The position numbers were made by a program, and so were the translations under genes. A DNA stretch of 64,000 bases from Solobacterium sp. Lineage in GTDB: Bacteria > Bacillota_I > Bacilli_A > Erysipelotrichales > Erysipelotrichaceae. Of the stretch, positions 25,353-32,574 are shown piece after piece; positions within the stretch are counted from its first letter, which is position 1, and every line of letters begins with the position of its first letter. Location of the stretch: positions 124,001-188,000 of the forward strand of contig JAFUFO010000021.1 in the NCBI GenBank assembly GCA_017469885.1. The letters run 5' to 3'. The notes below the pieces were generated by a model. That model made no database searches and was not told the origin of the DNA. It worked only from the letters and a program-made list of their open reading frames with translations.

Positions 25353-25850
25353 ATGATCACATTTATGCGTGTTGACGACCGTATCATTCACGGTCAGATT
25401 ATCACCCGCTGGTCCAAGGAATATCCTTGTGACGGTATCATCGCGGTAAATGACAAGGCAGCTACGACTCCCGTTCTGAAGCAGAGCTTTGTCGCTTCCA
25501 CCGAGAAGAAGGTATTCATCTGGACGATGGAACACTTCCTCGAGAATGCAAAAAAGGTATTTGAGAGCCCGAAGCACTACTTCCTGATCACAAAGAACCC
25601 GCTCGACATGGCTACCATTCTCGTTGACAACGGCTTCGTTCCGAACAACGTTAAGGAACTCGTCATTGGTCCGTGCAACGATCGTCCGGGAACTGTCAAG
25701 CTCGGAAACAACCAGTCCATCACTCAGGAAGAAGCAGAAGCTCTTGAGAAGATCTGGAAGAAGGGCTACACCGTTACATTCGCGCTCGTTCGTGAGACAG
25801 CGATCGGTGAATGGCCGAAGTTCCGCGGCCAGTTCGGCTTCAAAGACTGA
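25353..25850 (+). CDS. PTS mannose/fructose/sorbose family IIB component
   Basis: Protein of 165 residues. FMRVDDRIIHGQIITRWSK near the N terminus carries the phosphohistidine H13. The rest has the usual IIB(Man) fold pattern, with LVIGPCNDRPGT and SITQEEAEAL. It receives phosphate from the separate IIA protein and gives it to the sugar brought in by IIC/IID. IIA and IIB are separate genes here, not one IIAB fusion as in E. coli manX. Confidence 0.93.
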   Translation: MITFMRVDDRIIHGQIITRWSKEYPCDGIIAVNDKAATTPVLKQSFVASTEKKVFIWTMEHFLENAKKVFESPKHYFLITKNPLDMATILVDNGFVPNNVKELVIGPCNDRPGTVKLGNNQSITQEEAEALEKIWKKGYTVTFALVRETAIGEWPKFRGQFGFKD

Positions 25851-25988
25851 GTACATCTCAGTAACGGAAACGAGAGTTTCCAAAACACTATGGTCAGATC
25901 CTGAATATCATAGGGGAGATCACGTTCAGGTATTTGATAAATAAATGCTATTAAAAAACAAAAATTAACTGAAAGGGGTTTGGATTTT

Positions 25989-26834
25989 ATGGCAATTTCT
26001 TGGTTCCAGGCTGCCATGCTCGGTATCATGTCCATGTTTGCGGCATCTACCATCGCCTGCCTGGGTACAACAGTTGGTAACTATACACTGAACCGTCCTC
26101 TGATCGCTTCCCTGTTCGTCGGCCTTATCATGGGCGATGTCAAGGGCTGCATTCAGATCGCGATTCCGATGCAGGTTATCTACATTGCATTAGTTACTCC
26201 CGGAGGAACAGTCGCTGCTGACCTCCGCGCTGTCTCCTACATTGGTATTCCTCTTGCATATGTAACCGCTAAGAGCCAGGGACTGGATCTCGGCGGCGCA
26301 GAAGCAGCTGGTATTGCCGGCGCAATGGGCGCTCTCGTAGGTACTGTCGGTACTGTCCAGTTCTACGGAACAGCTGTCATGAACCTCATCTGGCAGCACA
26401 TTGGATGGGCTGAACTCGATAAGGGCAACTTCAAGATCCTGACAGCTGTCGAAACATGGATGCCGATTATTTCGCACCTTGTTATCTCCTTCATCCCGGT
26501 CATGCTGATCAACCGTTTCGGATCCCAGGCTGTTTACACATTCCGTGAAGCACTCCCGATGGATTCCTGGTATATGAAGGCTCTCTTCACAGTCGGTAGC
26601 ATGCTGCCGGCAGTCGGAATGGGCATCCTGCTCAACTCCGTCGTTACGAAGCCGACCGATCTGATTTACTTCATTTTCGGTTTCACACTGGCTCGTTCCA
26701 TGGGTCTCACCCTGATCGCTGCTACCTGCGTAGCTGCAGTCTTCGCTCTGATTAACTTCCAGATGAAGATGAACGCCCTCGAAGCAAAGAAGGGCGGCGC
26801 AGTTGCTGTTGATGAAGAAGAGGAGGATATTTAA
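25989..26834 (+). CDS. PTS mannose family IIC component
   Basis: Membrane protein of 281 residues with about seven helices. Family features are ACLGTTVGNYTLNRPLIASL, VGLIMGDVKGCIQIAIPMQVIY, GGTVAADLRAVSYIGIPLA and a short acidic tail. It forms the sugar channel with IID. The ATG at 25989 with AAAGGGG about 10 bases upstream is preferred over an in-frame TTG at 25980. IID begins 2 bases after the stop. Alanine and glycine codons ending in T are much more common here than in neighbouring genes, as expected for very high expression. Confidence 0.93.
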   Translation: MAISWFQAAMLGIMSMFAASTIACLGTTVGNYTLNRPLIASLFVGLIMGDVKGCIQIAIPMQVIYIALVTPGGTVAADLRAVSYIGIPLAYVTAKSQGLDLGGAEAAGIAGAMGALVGTVGTVQFYGTAVMNLIWQHIGWAELDKGNFKILTAVETWMPIISHLVISFIPVMLINRFGSQAVYTFREALPMDSWYMKALFTVGSMLPAVGMGILLNSVVTKPTDLIYFIFGFTLARSMGLTLIAATCVAAVFALINFQMKMNALEAKKGGAVAVDEEEEDI

Positions 26835-26836
26835 CA

Positions 26837-27658
26837 ATGGCTGAAAAGAAAGTAACGAAGGCAACGTTAAACAAGTCCTTCTGGCGTTGGTTCTATGGAA
26901 ACCTGACCTGCTTCACACAGGAACACATGCAGACATTCGGTTACATGTGGTCCATGCTCCCGATTATCCAGGAACTCTATTCCGATAAGGCAGAGCAGCA
27001 GGAAAAGCTCCGTACATATTCGCCGTTCTTCAACACTGAGCCGCAGATCGGATCGATCGTTGTCGGTATCACAGCTGGTCTTGAAGAAGCTCGCGCTAAC
27101 GGCGCAGGCGACATCGATGATGAAATGATCAACGGTATCCGTGCTGGTCTCATGGGCCCGCTCGCTGGTATCGGTGACTCCCTCATCGTTGGTACATACA
27201 TTCCTATCCTGCTTGGTATCGCTCTTGGTTTCTCCAACGGCGGTTCCATCGCTGGTATCCTGTTCTACATCATCGTCTGGAACGCTACATCCATCTGGTT
27301 CCAGAGAACAATTTACATGAAGGGCTACGCTCTCGGCGGAAACGCTGTCGAAGTCATCGTTGGTGACCGTGCTACAGCGCTCCGTGAGTCCGCAGTTCTC
27401 CTCGGCCAGGTCATCGTCGGTGCGATGTCTGCTTCCTGGGTCAACATCACAACTTCCCTGAAGTTCGGTGAAGTCTCCCTCCAGAACAACCTGGATGGTG
27501 CTTACCCTGGTGTTGTCACCATGCTGTTCGTACTGCTTTGCTGGTACCTCATGTCCAAGAAGAAGATGTCCGCAGTCAAGGTCATGGGCCTCATGCTCCT
27601 GATCGCGATCGTCGGTGTTCTCCTCGGCGTCTTCGACCCGGGACTGTCCTACGAATAA
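26837..27658 (+). CDS. PTS mannose family IID component
   Basis: Protein of 273 residues. The soluble N-terminal part has FWRWFYGNLTCFTQEHMQTFGYMWSM and FFNTEPQIGSIVVGITAGLEE; GPLAGIGDSLIVGTYIPIL is the IID signature; three to four hydrophobic segments close the protein. It pairs with IIC in the membrane. Last gene of the operon, ended by a strong terminator. The transported hexose cannot be fixed from sequence; mannose, glucose or glucosamine are typical, and the upstream isomerases favour mannose or glucose. Confidence 0.94.
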   Translation: MAEKKVTKATLNKSFWRWFYGNLTCFTQEHMQTFGYMWSMLPIIQELYSDKAEQQEKLRTYSPFFNTEPQIGSIVVGITAGLEEARANGAGDIDDEMINGIRAGLMGPLAGIGDSLIVGTYIPILLGIALGFSNGGSIAGILFYIIVWNATSIWFQRTIYMKGYALGGNAVEVIVGDRATALRESAVLLGQVIVGAMSASWVNITTSLKFGEVSLQNNLDGAYPGVVTMLFVLLCWYLMSKKKMSAVKVMGLMLLIAIVGVLLGVFDPGLSYE

Positions 27659-27684
27659 TTCCTTATTCGATAGTACAAATTACA

Positions 27685-27718
27685 AACGCTGCTTTTTCTC
27701 CCGAAGCAGCGTTTTTTT
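27685..27718 (+). terminator. Terminator of the PTS operon
   Basis: Stem AACGCTGCTT / AAGCAGCGTT followed by a run of T. Confidence 0.9.
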
Positions 27719-27745
27719 GTTACACTAATCGGGTGAGGTTATATC

Positions 27746-28033
27746 ATGGCAAAAATTACAGACAGAGAACGTGACCAGATCAAACTGGAGATTCAGGAAG
27801 AGAACATTGTACTGATGCGCGTGAAGCGGTATGTGCAGTACGGTTTTCTGATGTTTTCCGTATGCGTACTGTTTCTCTTTACCTTTCTGAAAAACAGCAC
27901 GTCTCCCTGGCGTATCGTCGTCATCGTACTGGCAGTGATTCTCGGCATCTTTACGCTGTTCAGCTACACTGCGTATCGCCGCGGACGCAAGCATGTCCTG
28001 GATCGCATCAACTATCTTGACGCAAACAAATAA
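27746..28033 (+). CDS. Small two-helix membrane protein
   Basis: Protein of 95 residues, family not recognised. A charged N-terminal helix (about 1-25, TDRERDQIKLEIQEENIVL) is followed by membrane segments at about 31-48 and 55-75 and a basic tail. Both ends are probably cytoplasmic. It is a single gene with its own terminator, which overlaps its stop codon. Confidence 0.7.
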   Translation: MAKITDRERDQIKLEIQEENIVLMRVKRYVQYGFLMFSVCVLFLFTFLKNSTSPWRIVVIVLAVILGIFTLFSYTAYRRGRKHVLDRINYLDANK

Positions 28034-28058
28034 TGTCATGGCTTCATGACATTTTTTA
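28032..28058 (+). terminator. Intrinsic terminator
   Basis: Stem AATGTCATG / CATGACATT followed by T-rich sequence, overlapping the preceding stop codon. Confidence 0.75.
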
Positions 28059-28076
28059 TACAGAGGAGAACTTATT

Positions 28077-28625
28077 ATGCTTGTCGATCTGACATTGGAA
28101 ATCACACCGGAGATCGCTGCACAGCACGGTATGCATGCAGGAAAGCTTCCGGGACATCTCGGCACCCATTTCGATGTGATGAATAAGACATTTCCGCTGG
28201 ACTATACCACGCGGGAGGCAATCGTGTTTGATGTTTCATCGATCAAAGACCGTGAGATTGAAACGGAAGATATCGACCTTACGCAGGTTCATGCGGATAT
28301 GTTTGTCGGCTTTCGCACCGGGTTTATTGAAGAACACGGCTATGGAACGGACACGTACCGGCATGAGCATCCGCAGCTGTCCATGCGGCTGGTGGATGAA
28401 CTTCTGAAGAAACACATTTCCATCATCGGTATCGACTTTGCGGGCATCCGCCGCGGGAAGGAACATACGCCGGCCGATCAGTACTGCGCAGATCACGGTG
28501 TATTCATCGTGGAGAATCTTGTCAGTCTTGGAAGGGTGATCGGGCATTCCGTCATTCATACGTATCCGATGAAGTACAGCGGCATCACCGGGCTTCCGTG
28601 CCGGGTGATTGCGGAAACAGAATAA
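28077..28625 (+). CDS. Cyclase family protein (KynB-like metal hydrolase)
   Basis: Protein of 182 residues. The defining HxGTHxD motif is present as H27-L-G-T-H31-F-D33, and IDFAGIRRGKEH near residue 120 fits the family. Members include arylformamidase KynB and isatin hydrolase, which use divalent metals to hydrolyse amide or lactam bonds. No kyn genes are nearby, so the substrate is open. GAGGAGAAC precedes the start. Confidence 0.85.
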   Translation: MLVDLTLEITPEIAAQHGMHAGKLPGHLGTHFDVMNKTFPLDYTTREAIVFDVSSIKDREIETEDIDLTQVHADMFVGFRTGFIEEHGYGTDTYRHEHPQLSMRLVDELLKKHISIIGIDFAGIRRGKEHTPADQYCADHGVFIVENLVSLGRVIGHSVIHTYPMKYSGITGLPCRVIAETE

Positions 28626-28626
28626 A

Positions 28627-28657
28627 TGAAAACGGCATTCGTCATGAATGCCGTTCT
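28627..28657. terminator. Bidirectional terminator between convergent genes
   Basis: Stem AACGGCATTC / GAATGCCGTT; the better T tract is on the minus strand, ending the glycosyltransferase transcript. Confidence 0.7.
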
Positions 28658-28659
28658 GC

Positions 28660-29604
28660 TCAGCGGAGCTTGTCAACGAACTCGTTGAATTCGTCTTCCG
28701 TATATTCTTTCTGCTTGTCTTCGACCGCCGGTTTCTGATAGCCTTCGTTGTACTTCTCCAGCATTTCCTTATACAGTTCCTCATCTTCCGTATCGAAGAA
28801 CTGTCCGCCGAAGAGGGCTTCCGGATGGGCATTCAGTACTTCACGGCTGAGCGGACGGGCGCTCTGGCTTTCAATCCAGGAACCGCTTGGACCGACAACG
28901 CGAAGATCCTTGTTAATGTGGGAGTGACCTGGAAGATATTTATCCAACATCATGAAGTAGACATTCTCTTCCGGATACCAGGAGAGCTTGAACTTATCAC
29001 TGCAGTAGGGATAGTTCTCTGCCAGAACCGCAGCGGTTTCCTTTGTGAGGATGAACCACGGACTTCCGATCTTGATCTTTTCGTCCAATGTGCGGCGTAC
29101 GCCGATCAGATTCAGAAAGTTTGCGGCAGCCTTGGTATTCCATCTTACCCAGCGGTTGGTCGGAAACTGCAGCATATTCGTATAGGTGTAATACTTCAGT
29201 GTCTTCGGACGCAGGGCAGGATCTTCATCCTCGGTCCGGTCAATATAGTAGTAGTCACCGGGATTCTGTTCGAGGAAGGAAACGATCTCACTGCGCGGCT
29301 TCACCGGCAACATCCCCTCCGTCAGATTGATGAAGTAATCAAACTCCGCATCCTCATAGGCAAGCGCATCCGCCATCTGCAGTAAGGTTCCGCGTGCGAG
29401 CGACATATCGCCTTCCTGGGCGAATTCGAGCCGTCTTGAAATATGCACACGGCGGCTTCCCGCAAAGGCAACGGTCACCTCATCGCGGGCTTTATCATCG
29501 GACACCATAATGAATACATGATCGCCCTGTTTTACCAGCTGCTGGCATACCGGGACGATATCGTAGAACTTGCGTCCCGAACACATCAAATAAGCAATTC
29601 TCAT
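28660..29604 (-). CDS. GT14-like (core-2/I-branching type) glycosyltransferase
   Basis: Protein of 314 residues resembling bacterial members of the beta-1,6-N-acetylglucosaminyltransferase (branch) family, with AYLMCSGRKFYDIVPVCQQLV at the N terminus, YFINLTEGMLPVKPRSEIVSFLEQN, IGSPWFILTKETAAVLA and WYPEENVYFMMLDKYLPG. No membrane segment is seen. Such enzymes usually add a sugar to a surface glycan, but no capsule or teichoic genes adjoin it. The C terminus (about 275-314) is a Glu/Lys-rich extension. Assignment rests on recalled sequence pattern. Confidence 0.78.
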   Translation of the reverse strand: MRIAYLMCSGRKFYDIVPVCQQLVKQGDHVFIMVSDDKARDEVTVAFAGSRRVHISRRLEFAQEGDMSLARGTLLQMADALAYEDAEFDYFINLTEGMLPVKPRSEIVSFLEQNPGDYYYIDRTEDEDPALRPKTLKYYTYTNMLQFPTNRWVRWNTKAAANFLNLIGVRRTLDEKIKIGSPWFILTKETAAVLAENYPYCSDKFKLSWYPEENVYFMMLDKYLPGHSHINKDLRVVGPSGSWIESQSARPLSREVLNAHPEALFGGQFFDTEDEELYKEMLEKYNEGYQKPAVEDKQKEYTEDEFNEFVDKLR

Positions 29605-29639
29605 ACCTGAAAATTATACCATCTGCGGGGATTCGATGC

Positions 29640-29669
29640 TTGTCGAAAAAGGAAACGGATACGTATAAT
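29640..29669 (+). promoter_or_regulatory. Promoter of the ROK kinase gene
   Basis: TTGTCG (29640-29645), 18-bp spacer, perfect TATAAT (29664-29669), 47 bases before the start codon. Confidence 0.6.
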
Positions 29670-29715
29670 AATTATTAGAGTTTCATGAATTTCTACGGAG
29701 GATAATAAAGGGTTT

Positions 29716-30663
29716 ATGAGCGATTACTGTGTAGGCATTGATATCGGCGGAACAACCGTAAAATGCGGCCTGTTCAAGGTGAACGGCGAACTGGAAGAGA
29801 AGTGGGAAGTACCCACCCGGAAAATTGACGCCGGCAAGTTCATTCTTTCGGATGTAGCGCACGAGCTGAAGAAGCATATGGAAGCGCGCTATCTCAGCAA
29901 TAAGGATCTGCGCGGTATCGGGATGGGTGTCCCGGGACCGGTGGAACCGGACGGACATGTCAGTGTCTGCGTCAACCTTGGCTGGAAGGATGTCTGGCCC
30001 GCAAAGGAAATGGAAGAGCTGATGGGCGGCGATGTCGTCTGTAAGGTCGGCAACGATGCCAACGTTGCGGCACTTGGTGAAATGTGGGTCGGCGGCGGTG
30101 TCGGTCATAATTCCATCGTCGCGGTTACCCTGGGAACCGGTGTCGGCGGCGGTATCATCATCGACGGAAAGATCGTTTCCGGTGCACACGGACTCGGCGG
30201 TGAAATCGGACATATGCATGTCCGGGATGATGAGCCGAATTTCTGCAACTGCGGCGGAAAGGGCTGCGTCGAGCAGGCGGCCAGCGCAACCGGTATCCTC
30301 AATGAGGCAAAGCGGGTGCTTGCGTCCACGGATGAGCCGTCTGCGATGCGTGAATACGGTGATGAACTGTCCTGCCGTCTGGTATGCGACTGCGCAAAGG
30401 CAGGCGACAAGCTTGCGCTGCGGGCTCTCGAAACCAGTCTTGATTATCTCGGACAGGGACTTGCGCTGGTAGCGCATGTCGTGGATCCGGAAGTATTTGT
30501 CATCGGCGGCGGTGTATCCAAGGCCGGTACGTATCTGATCAACCTGATCAAGGTTTATTTCCACAAATACACACCGATGTTCAAAAACCGTCCGGATATC
30601 GTACTTGCGACACTCGGCAATGATGCGGGCATCTACGGTGCGGCGCGTCTGGTGCTCGAATAA
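29716..30663 (+). CDS. ROK-family glucokinase
   Basis: Protein of 315 residues. DIGGTTVKCGLF binds ATP phosphate near the N terminus; GVPGPVEPDG and VGNDANVAALGE follow; GTGVGGGIIIDG, GEIGHMHV and the zinc motif CNCGGKGCVE (C177, C179, C184) define the ROK family; VIGGGVSKAG is near the C terminus. It phosphorylates free glucose to glucose-6-P in the cytoplasm. GGAGG lies 14-19 bases upstream, which is rather far, with AAAGGG as a closer alternative. It has its own promoter and terminator and complements PTS uptake by trapping unphosphorylated glucose. Confidence 0.93.
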   Translation: MSDYCVGIDIGGTTVKCGLFKVNGELEEKWEVPTRKIDAGKFILSDVAHELKKHMEARYLSNKDLRGIGMGVPGPVEPDGHVSVCVNLGWKDVWPAKEMEELMGGDVVCKVGNDANVAALGEMWVGGGVGHNSIVAVTLGTGVGGGIIIDGKIVSGAHGLGGEIGHMHVRDDEPNFCNCGGKGCVEQAASATGILNEAKRVLASTDEPSAMREYGDELSCRLVCDCAKAGDKLALRALETSLDYLGQGLALVAHVVDPEVFVIGGGVSKAGTYLINLIKVYFHKYTPMFKNRPDIVLATLGNDAGIYGAARLVLE

Positions 30664-30671
30664 TATTCAAC

Positions 30672-30702
30672 AGAGATCTGCTTCGAGGCAGATCTTTTTT
30701 TT
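30672..30702 (+). terminator. Intrinsic terminator of the ROK kinase gene
   Basis: Stem AGATCTGC / GCAGATCT followed by eight T. Confidence 0.9.
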
Positions 30703-30761
30703 CGCCCGCAGGGAGCTGTCTGTCCCGGCTGGTATAGTAGGAATGGCAAGGAGAAAGATCT

Positions 30762-31097
30762 ATGGAAGATATGAAGAACCGATCCATCCAGGATGAAACG
30801 CTGGAACAGATCAACGGCGGAAATGACGCGCAGTATGCGGAGATTTTTAACTATATCGCACTGCATGATCCCGCCGCATATGCCGCAATTCAGGCGAAGG
30901 ACCCGATGTGGAGAAGATCGTCTGCCATGCGTTACCTGTATGACCACGGCATTCCGGTCGTCATGACCGGGAATTTCCTCGGCGAAAACTTTTATGTGCT
31001 GGGTACGATGGACCTAGAGAAAAGGCAGATCACGGAAACACGCGACCGGCTCCATCATGCGCAGCTGATGGATATGATCCGTAAGACACTTGGCTGA
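30762..31097 (+). CDS. Small protein with double-glycine-leader-like N terminus
   Basis: Protein of 111 residues. The first 20 residues end in DETLEQINGG, closely matching the leaders cut after Gly-Gly by peptidase-containing ABC exporters of bacteriocins and signalling peptides. The remaining 91 residues (NDAQYAEIFNYIALHDPAAY onward) are not bacteriocin-like: charged, no Cys, no strongly hydrophobic core. No exporter or immunity gene adjoins it. AAGGAGAAAGA precedes the start. It may be exported, or the resemblance may be chance in a cytoplasmic protein. The next gene, a metallophosphoesterase, begins 32 bases later. Confidence 0.7.
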   Translation: MEDMKNRSIQDETLEQINGGNDAQYAEIFNYIALHDPAAYAAIQAKDPMWRRSSAMRYLYDHGIPVVMTGNFLGENFYVLGTMDLEKRQITETRDRLHHAQLMDMIRKTLG

Positions 31098-31129
31098 ACG
31101 ATAAGCACATTATTGTTTATAATAGCGGT

Positions 31130-31948
31130 ATGGCTGAATACAGATACCTGCTCGGTGCTCTTGGGCTTCTCGGCGCGGCTGCGGCCGCAGGTCTGCCTTA
31201 CCGCACCGATGTGACAACCTATACCCTGGCGTCGGATAAGATCGTCACTCCGGTGAAGATCGTCCTGCTTTCGGATTTTCATAATGACCGCAGCGATAAG
31301 GGAACGATTGCGCTTGCGGAACGCGTACGGAAACTCCATCCGGATCTGATCCTGATGCCGGGAGATATGGCAGAGGAACACAATCACCAGGAACGGACGT
31401 TTCTGTTACTGAGGAATCTTGCGGGCATTCCGATGTATTATTCCACCGGCAACCATGAAGAGTTCCGCTGGGATCTGACCGCATTGAAACAGCGGTTCCG
31501 TGACTGCGGTGTCGTTGTCCTGGATGAAAAAACCGATGTGATTAAAATCGGGGAGACGTCACTGGAAATTGCGGGCATCTCCTGCCGGCAGGAAATGAAG
31601 AACTTTACGCCGGAAGAAATCAGCGCGCTGTTTCATACCGATTATTACCGGATCCTGTTATCGCACAAGCCCAACTGGATCAATCTGTATGACCGCGTTG
31701 AGTGTGATCTTACGGTATGCGGGCATGCGCACGGCGGTCAGTGGCATATCCCGGTTGCGGATATTCCCATCGCGGCACCCAGCCAGGGACTCTTTCCGAA
31801 ATATACGACCGGCATCCATGACCTGACGTATGGAAAGATGCTCATAAGCAGGGGACTGGTGCGGCATTACCATGGGATTCCGCGCCTGTATAACAACCCG
31901 GAAATCGTCGTGCTGAATCTTGTGAATCCCCACGAAAATGCAAAGTGA
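31130..31948 (+). CDS. Membrane-anchored metallophosphoesterase (YkuE-like)
   Basis: Protein of 272 residues. An N-terminal hydrophobic segment (about 5-22) should anchor it. The phosphoesterase domain has SDFHND, PGDMAEEHN, STGNHE, LSHKPN and CGHAHGGQW in the expected order, ending in ISRGLVRHYHGIPRLYNNPEIVVLNL, typical of YkuE/UDP-diacylglucosamine-hydrolase-like enzymes. It probably cleaves a phosphoester in a lipid or cell-wall precursor. Ribosome site is weak. Confidence 0.88.
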   Translation: MAEYRYLLGALGLLGAAAAAGLPYRTDVTTYTLASDKIVTPVKIVLLSDFHNDRSDKGTIALAERVRKLHPDLILMPGDMAEEHNHQERTFLLLRNLAGIPMYYSTGNHEEFRWDLTALKQRFRDCGVVVLDEKTDVIKIGETSLEIAGISCRQEMKNFTPEEISALFHTDYYRILLSHKPNWINLYDRVECDLTVCGHAHGGQWHIPVADIPIAAPSQGLFPKYTTGIHDLTYGKMLISRGLVRHYHGIPRLYNNPEIVVLNLVNPHENAK

Positions 31949-31967
31949 TATTTTTGAAAAAATACGA

Positions 31968-31996
31968 TTGACTCAAAAATACCCCTATGGTATATT
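31968..31996 (+). promoter_or_regulatory. Promoter of the tRNA cluster
   Basis: TTGACT (31968-31973), 17-bp spacer, TATATT (31991-31996), 28 bases before the first tRNA. Confidence 0.85.
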
Positions 31997-32024
31997 AATT
32001 TAGCGCTCGGGATTTGGGCGTTAT

Positions 32025-32100
32025 GGAGGTTTAGCTCAGTTGGGAGAGCATCTGCCTTACAAGCAGAGGGTCAGCGGTTCGAGCCCGTTAACCTCCACCA
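32025..32100 (+). tRNA. tRNA-Val(UAC)
   Basis: Cloverleaf with 7-bp acceptor GGAGGTT / AACCTCC, anticodon TAC in loop CTTACAA, T loop GTTCGAG, and encoded CCA at 32098-32100. Confidence 0.97.
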
Positions 32101-32101
32101 T

Positions 32102-32177
32102 GCCGACTTAGCTCAATTGGCAGAGCAATTGATTTGTAATCAATAGGTTGTAGGTTCGATTCCTATAGTCGGCACCA
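32102..32177 (+). tRNA. tRNA-Thr(UGU)
   Basis: Acceptor GCCGACT / AGTCGGC, anticodon TGT in loop TTTGTAA, T loop GTTCGAT, encoded CCA. Only one base separates it from tRNA-Val. Confidence 0.97.
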
Positions 32178-32186
32178 GTTAGATAC

Positions 32187-32271
32187 GGAGACGTAGCGAA
32201 GTGGCTAAACGCGGCAGACTGTAAATCTGCTCCCTCCGGGTTCGGTGGTTCGAAACCACCCGTCTCCACCA
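32187..32271 (+). tRNA. tRNA-Tyr(GUA)
   Basis: 85 bases with a long variable arm (CTCCCTCCGGGTTC region), acceptor GGAGACG / CGTCTCC, anticodon GTA in loop CTGTAAA, encoded CCA. Confidence 0.97.
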
Positions 32272-32332
32272 TCTTGATTGATCCGCATCGGCTCGATGCT
32301 TTATATAAAAGGCAATATGCCACGTACCGGAT

Positions 32333-32405
32333 GACTCGGTAGCTCAGGTGGTAGAGCAACTGACTTTTAATCAGTGGGTCGAGAGTTCGAGTCTCTTCCG
32401 AGTCA
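32333..32405 (+). tRNA. tRNA-Lys(UUU)
   Basis: Acceptor GACTCGG / CCGAGTC, anticodon TTT in loop CTTTTAA, discriminator A. CCA is not encoded (CGA follows). A 61-base spacer separates it from tRNA-Tyr. Confidence 0.95.
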
Positions 32406-32410
32406 CGAAT

Positions 32411-32484
32411 GCAGATGTAGTTCAATGGTAGAACGGCAGCCTTCCAAGCTGCATACGGGGGTCCGATTCCCCTCATCTGCTCCA
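32411..32484 (+). tRNA. tRNA-Gly(UCC)
   Basis: Acceptor GCAGATG / CATCTGC, anticodon TCC in loop CTTCCAA, discriminator T as usual for glycine, encoded CCA. Confidence 0.96.
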
Positions 32485-32492
32485 TTGAAAAG

Positions 32493-32524
32493 AAAGAACG
32501 GCTGAGAAGCCGTTTTCTTTTTTT
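32493..32524 (+). terminator. Terminator of the tRNA cluster
   Basis: Stem AACGGCT / AGCCGTT followed by TTCTTTTTTT. Confidence 0.9.
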
Positions 32525-32574
32525 GCCCTGCGGAAAGCGTGCGATAATACTGATGAACAGGAGGAATCAAAACA

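Noticed and set aside
32272-32332. Decayed sixth tRNA between tRNA-Tyr and tRNA-Lys
   Set aside because: The 61-base spacer has no T loop motif and no acceptor pairing; it is only a spacer.
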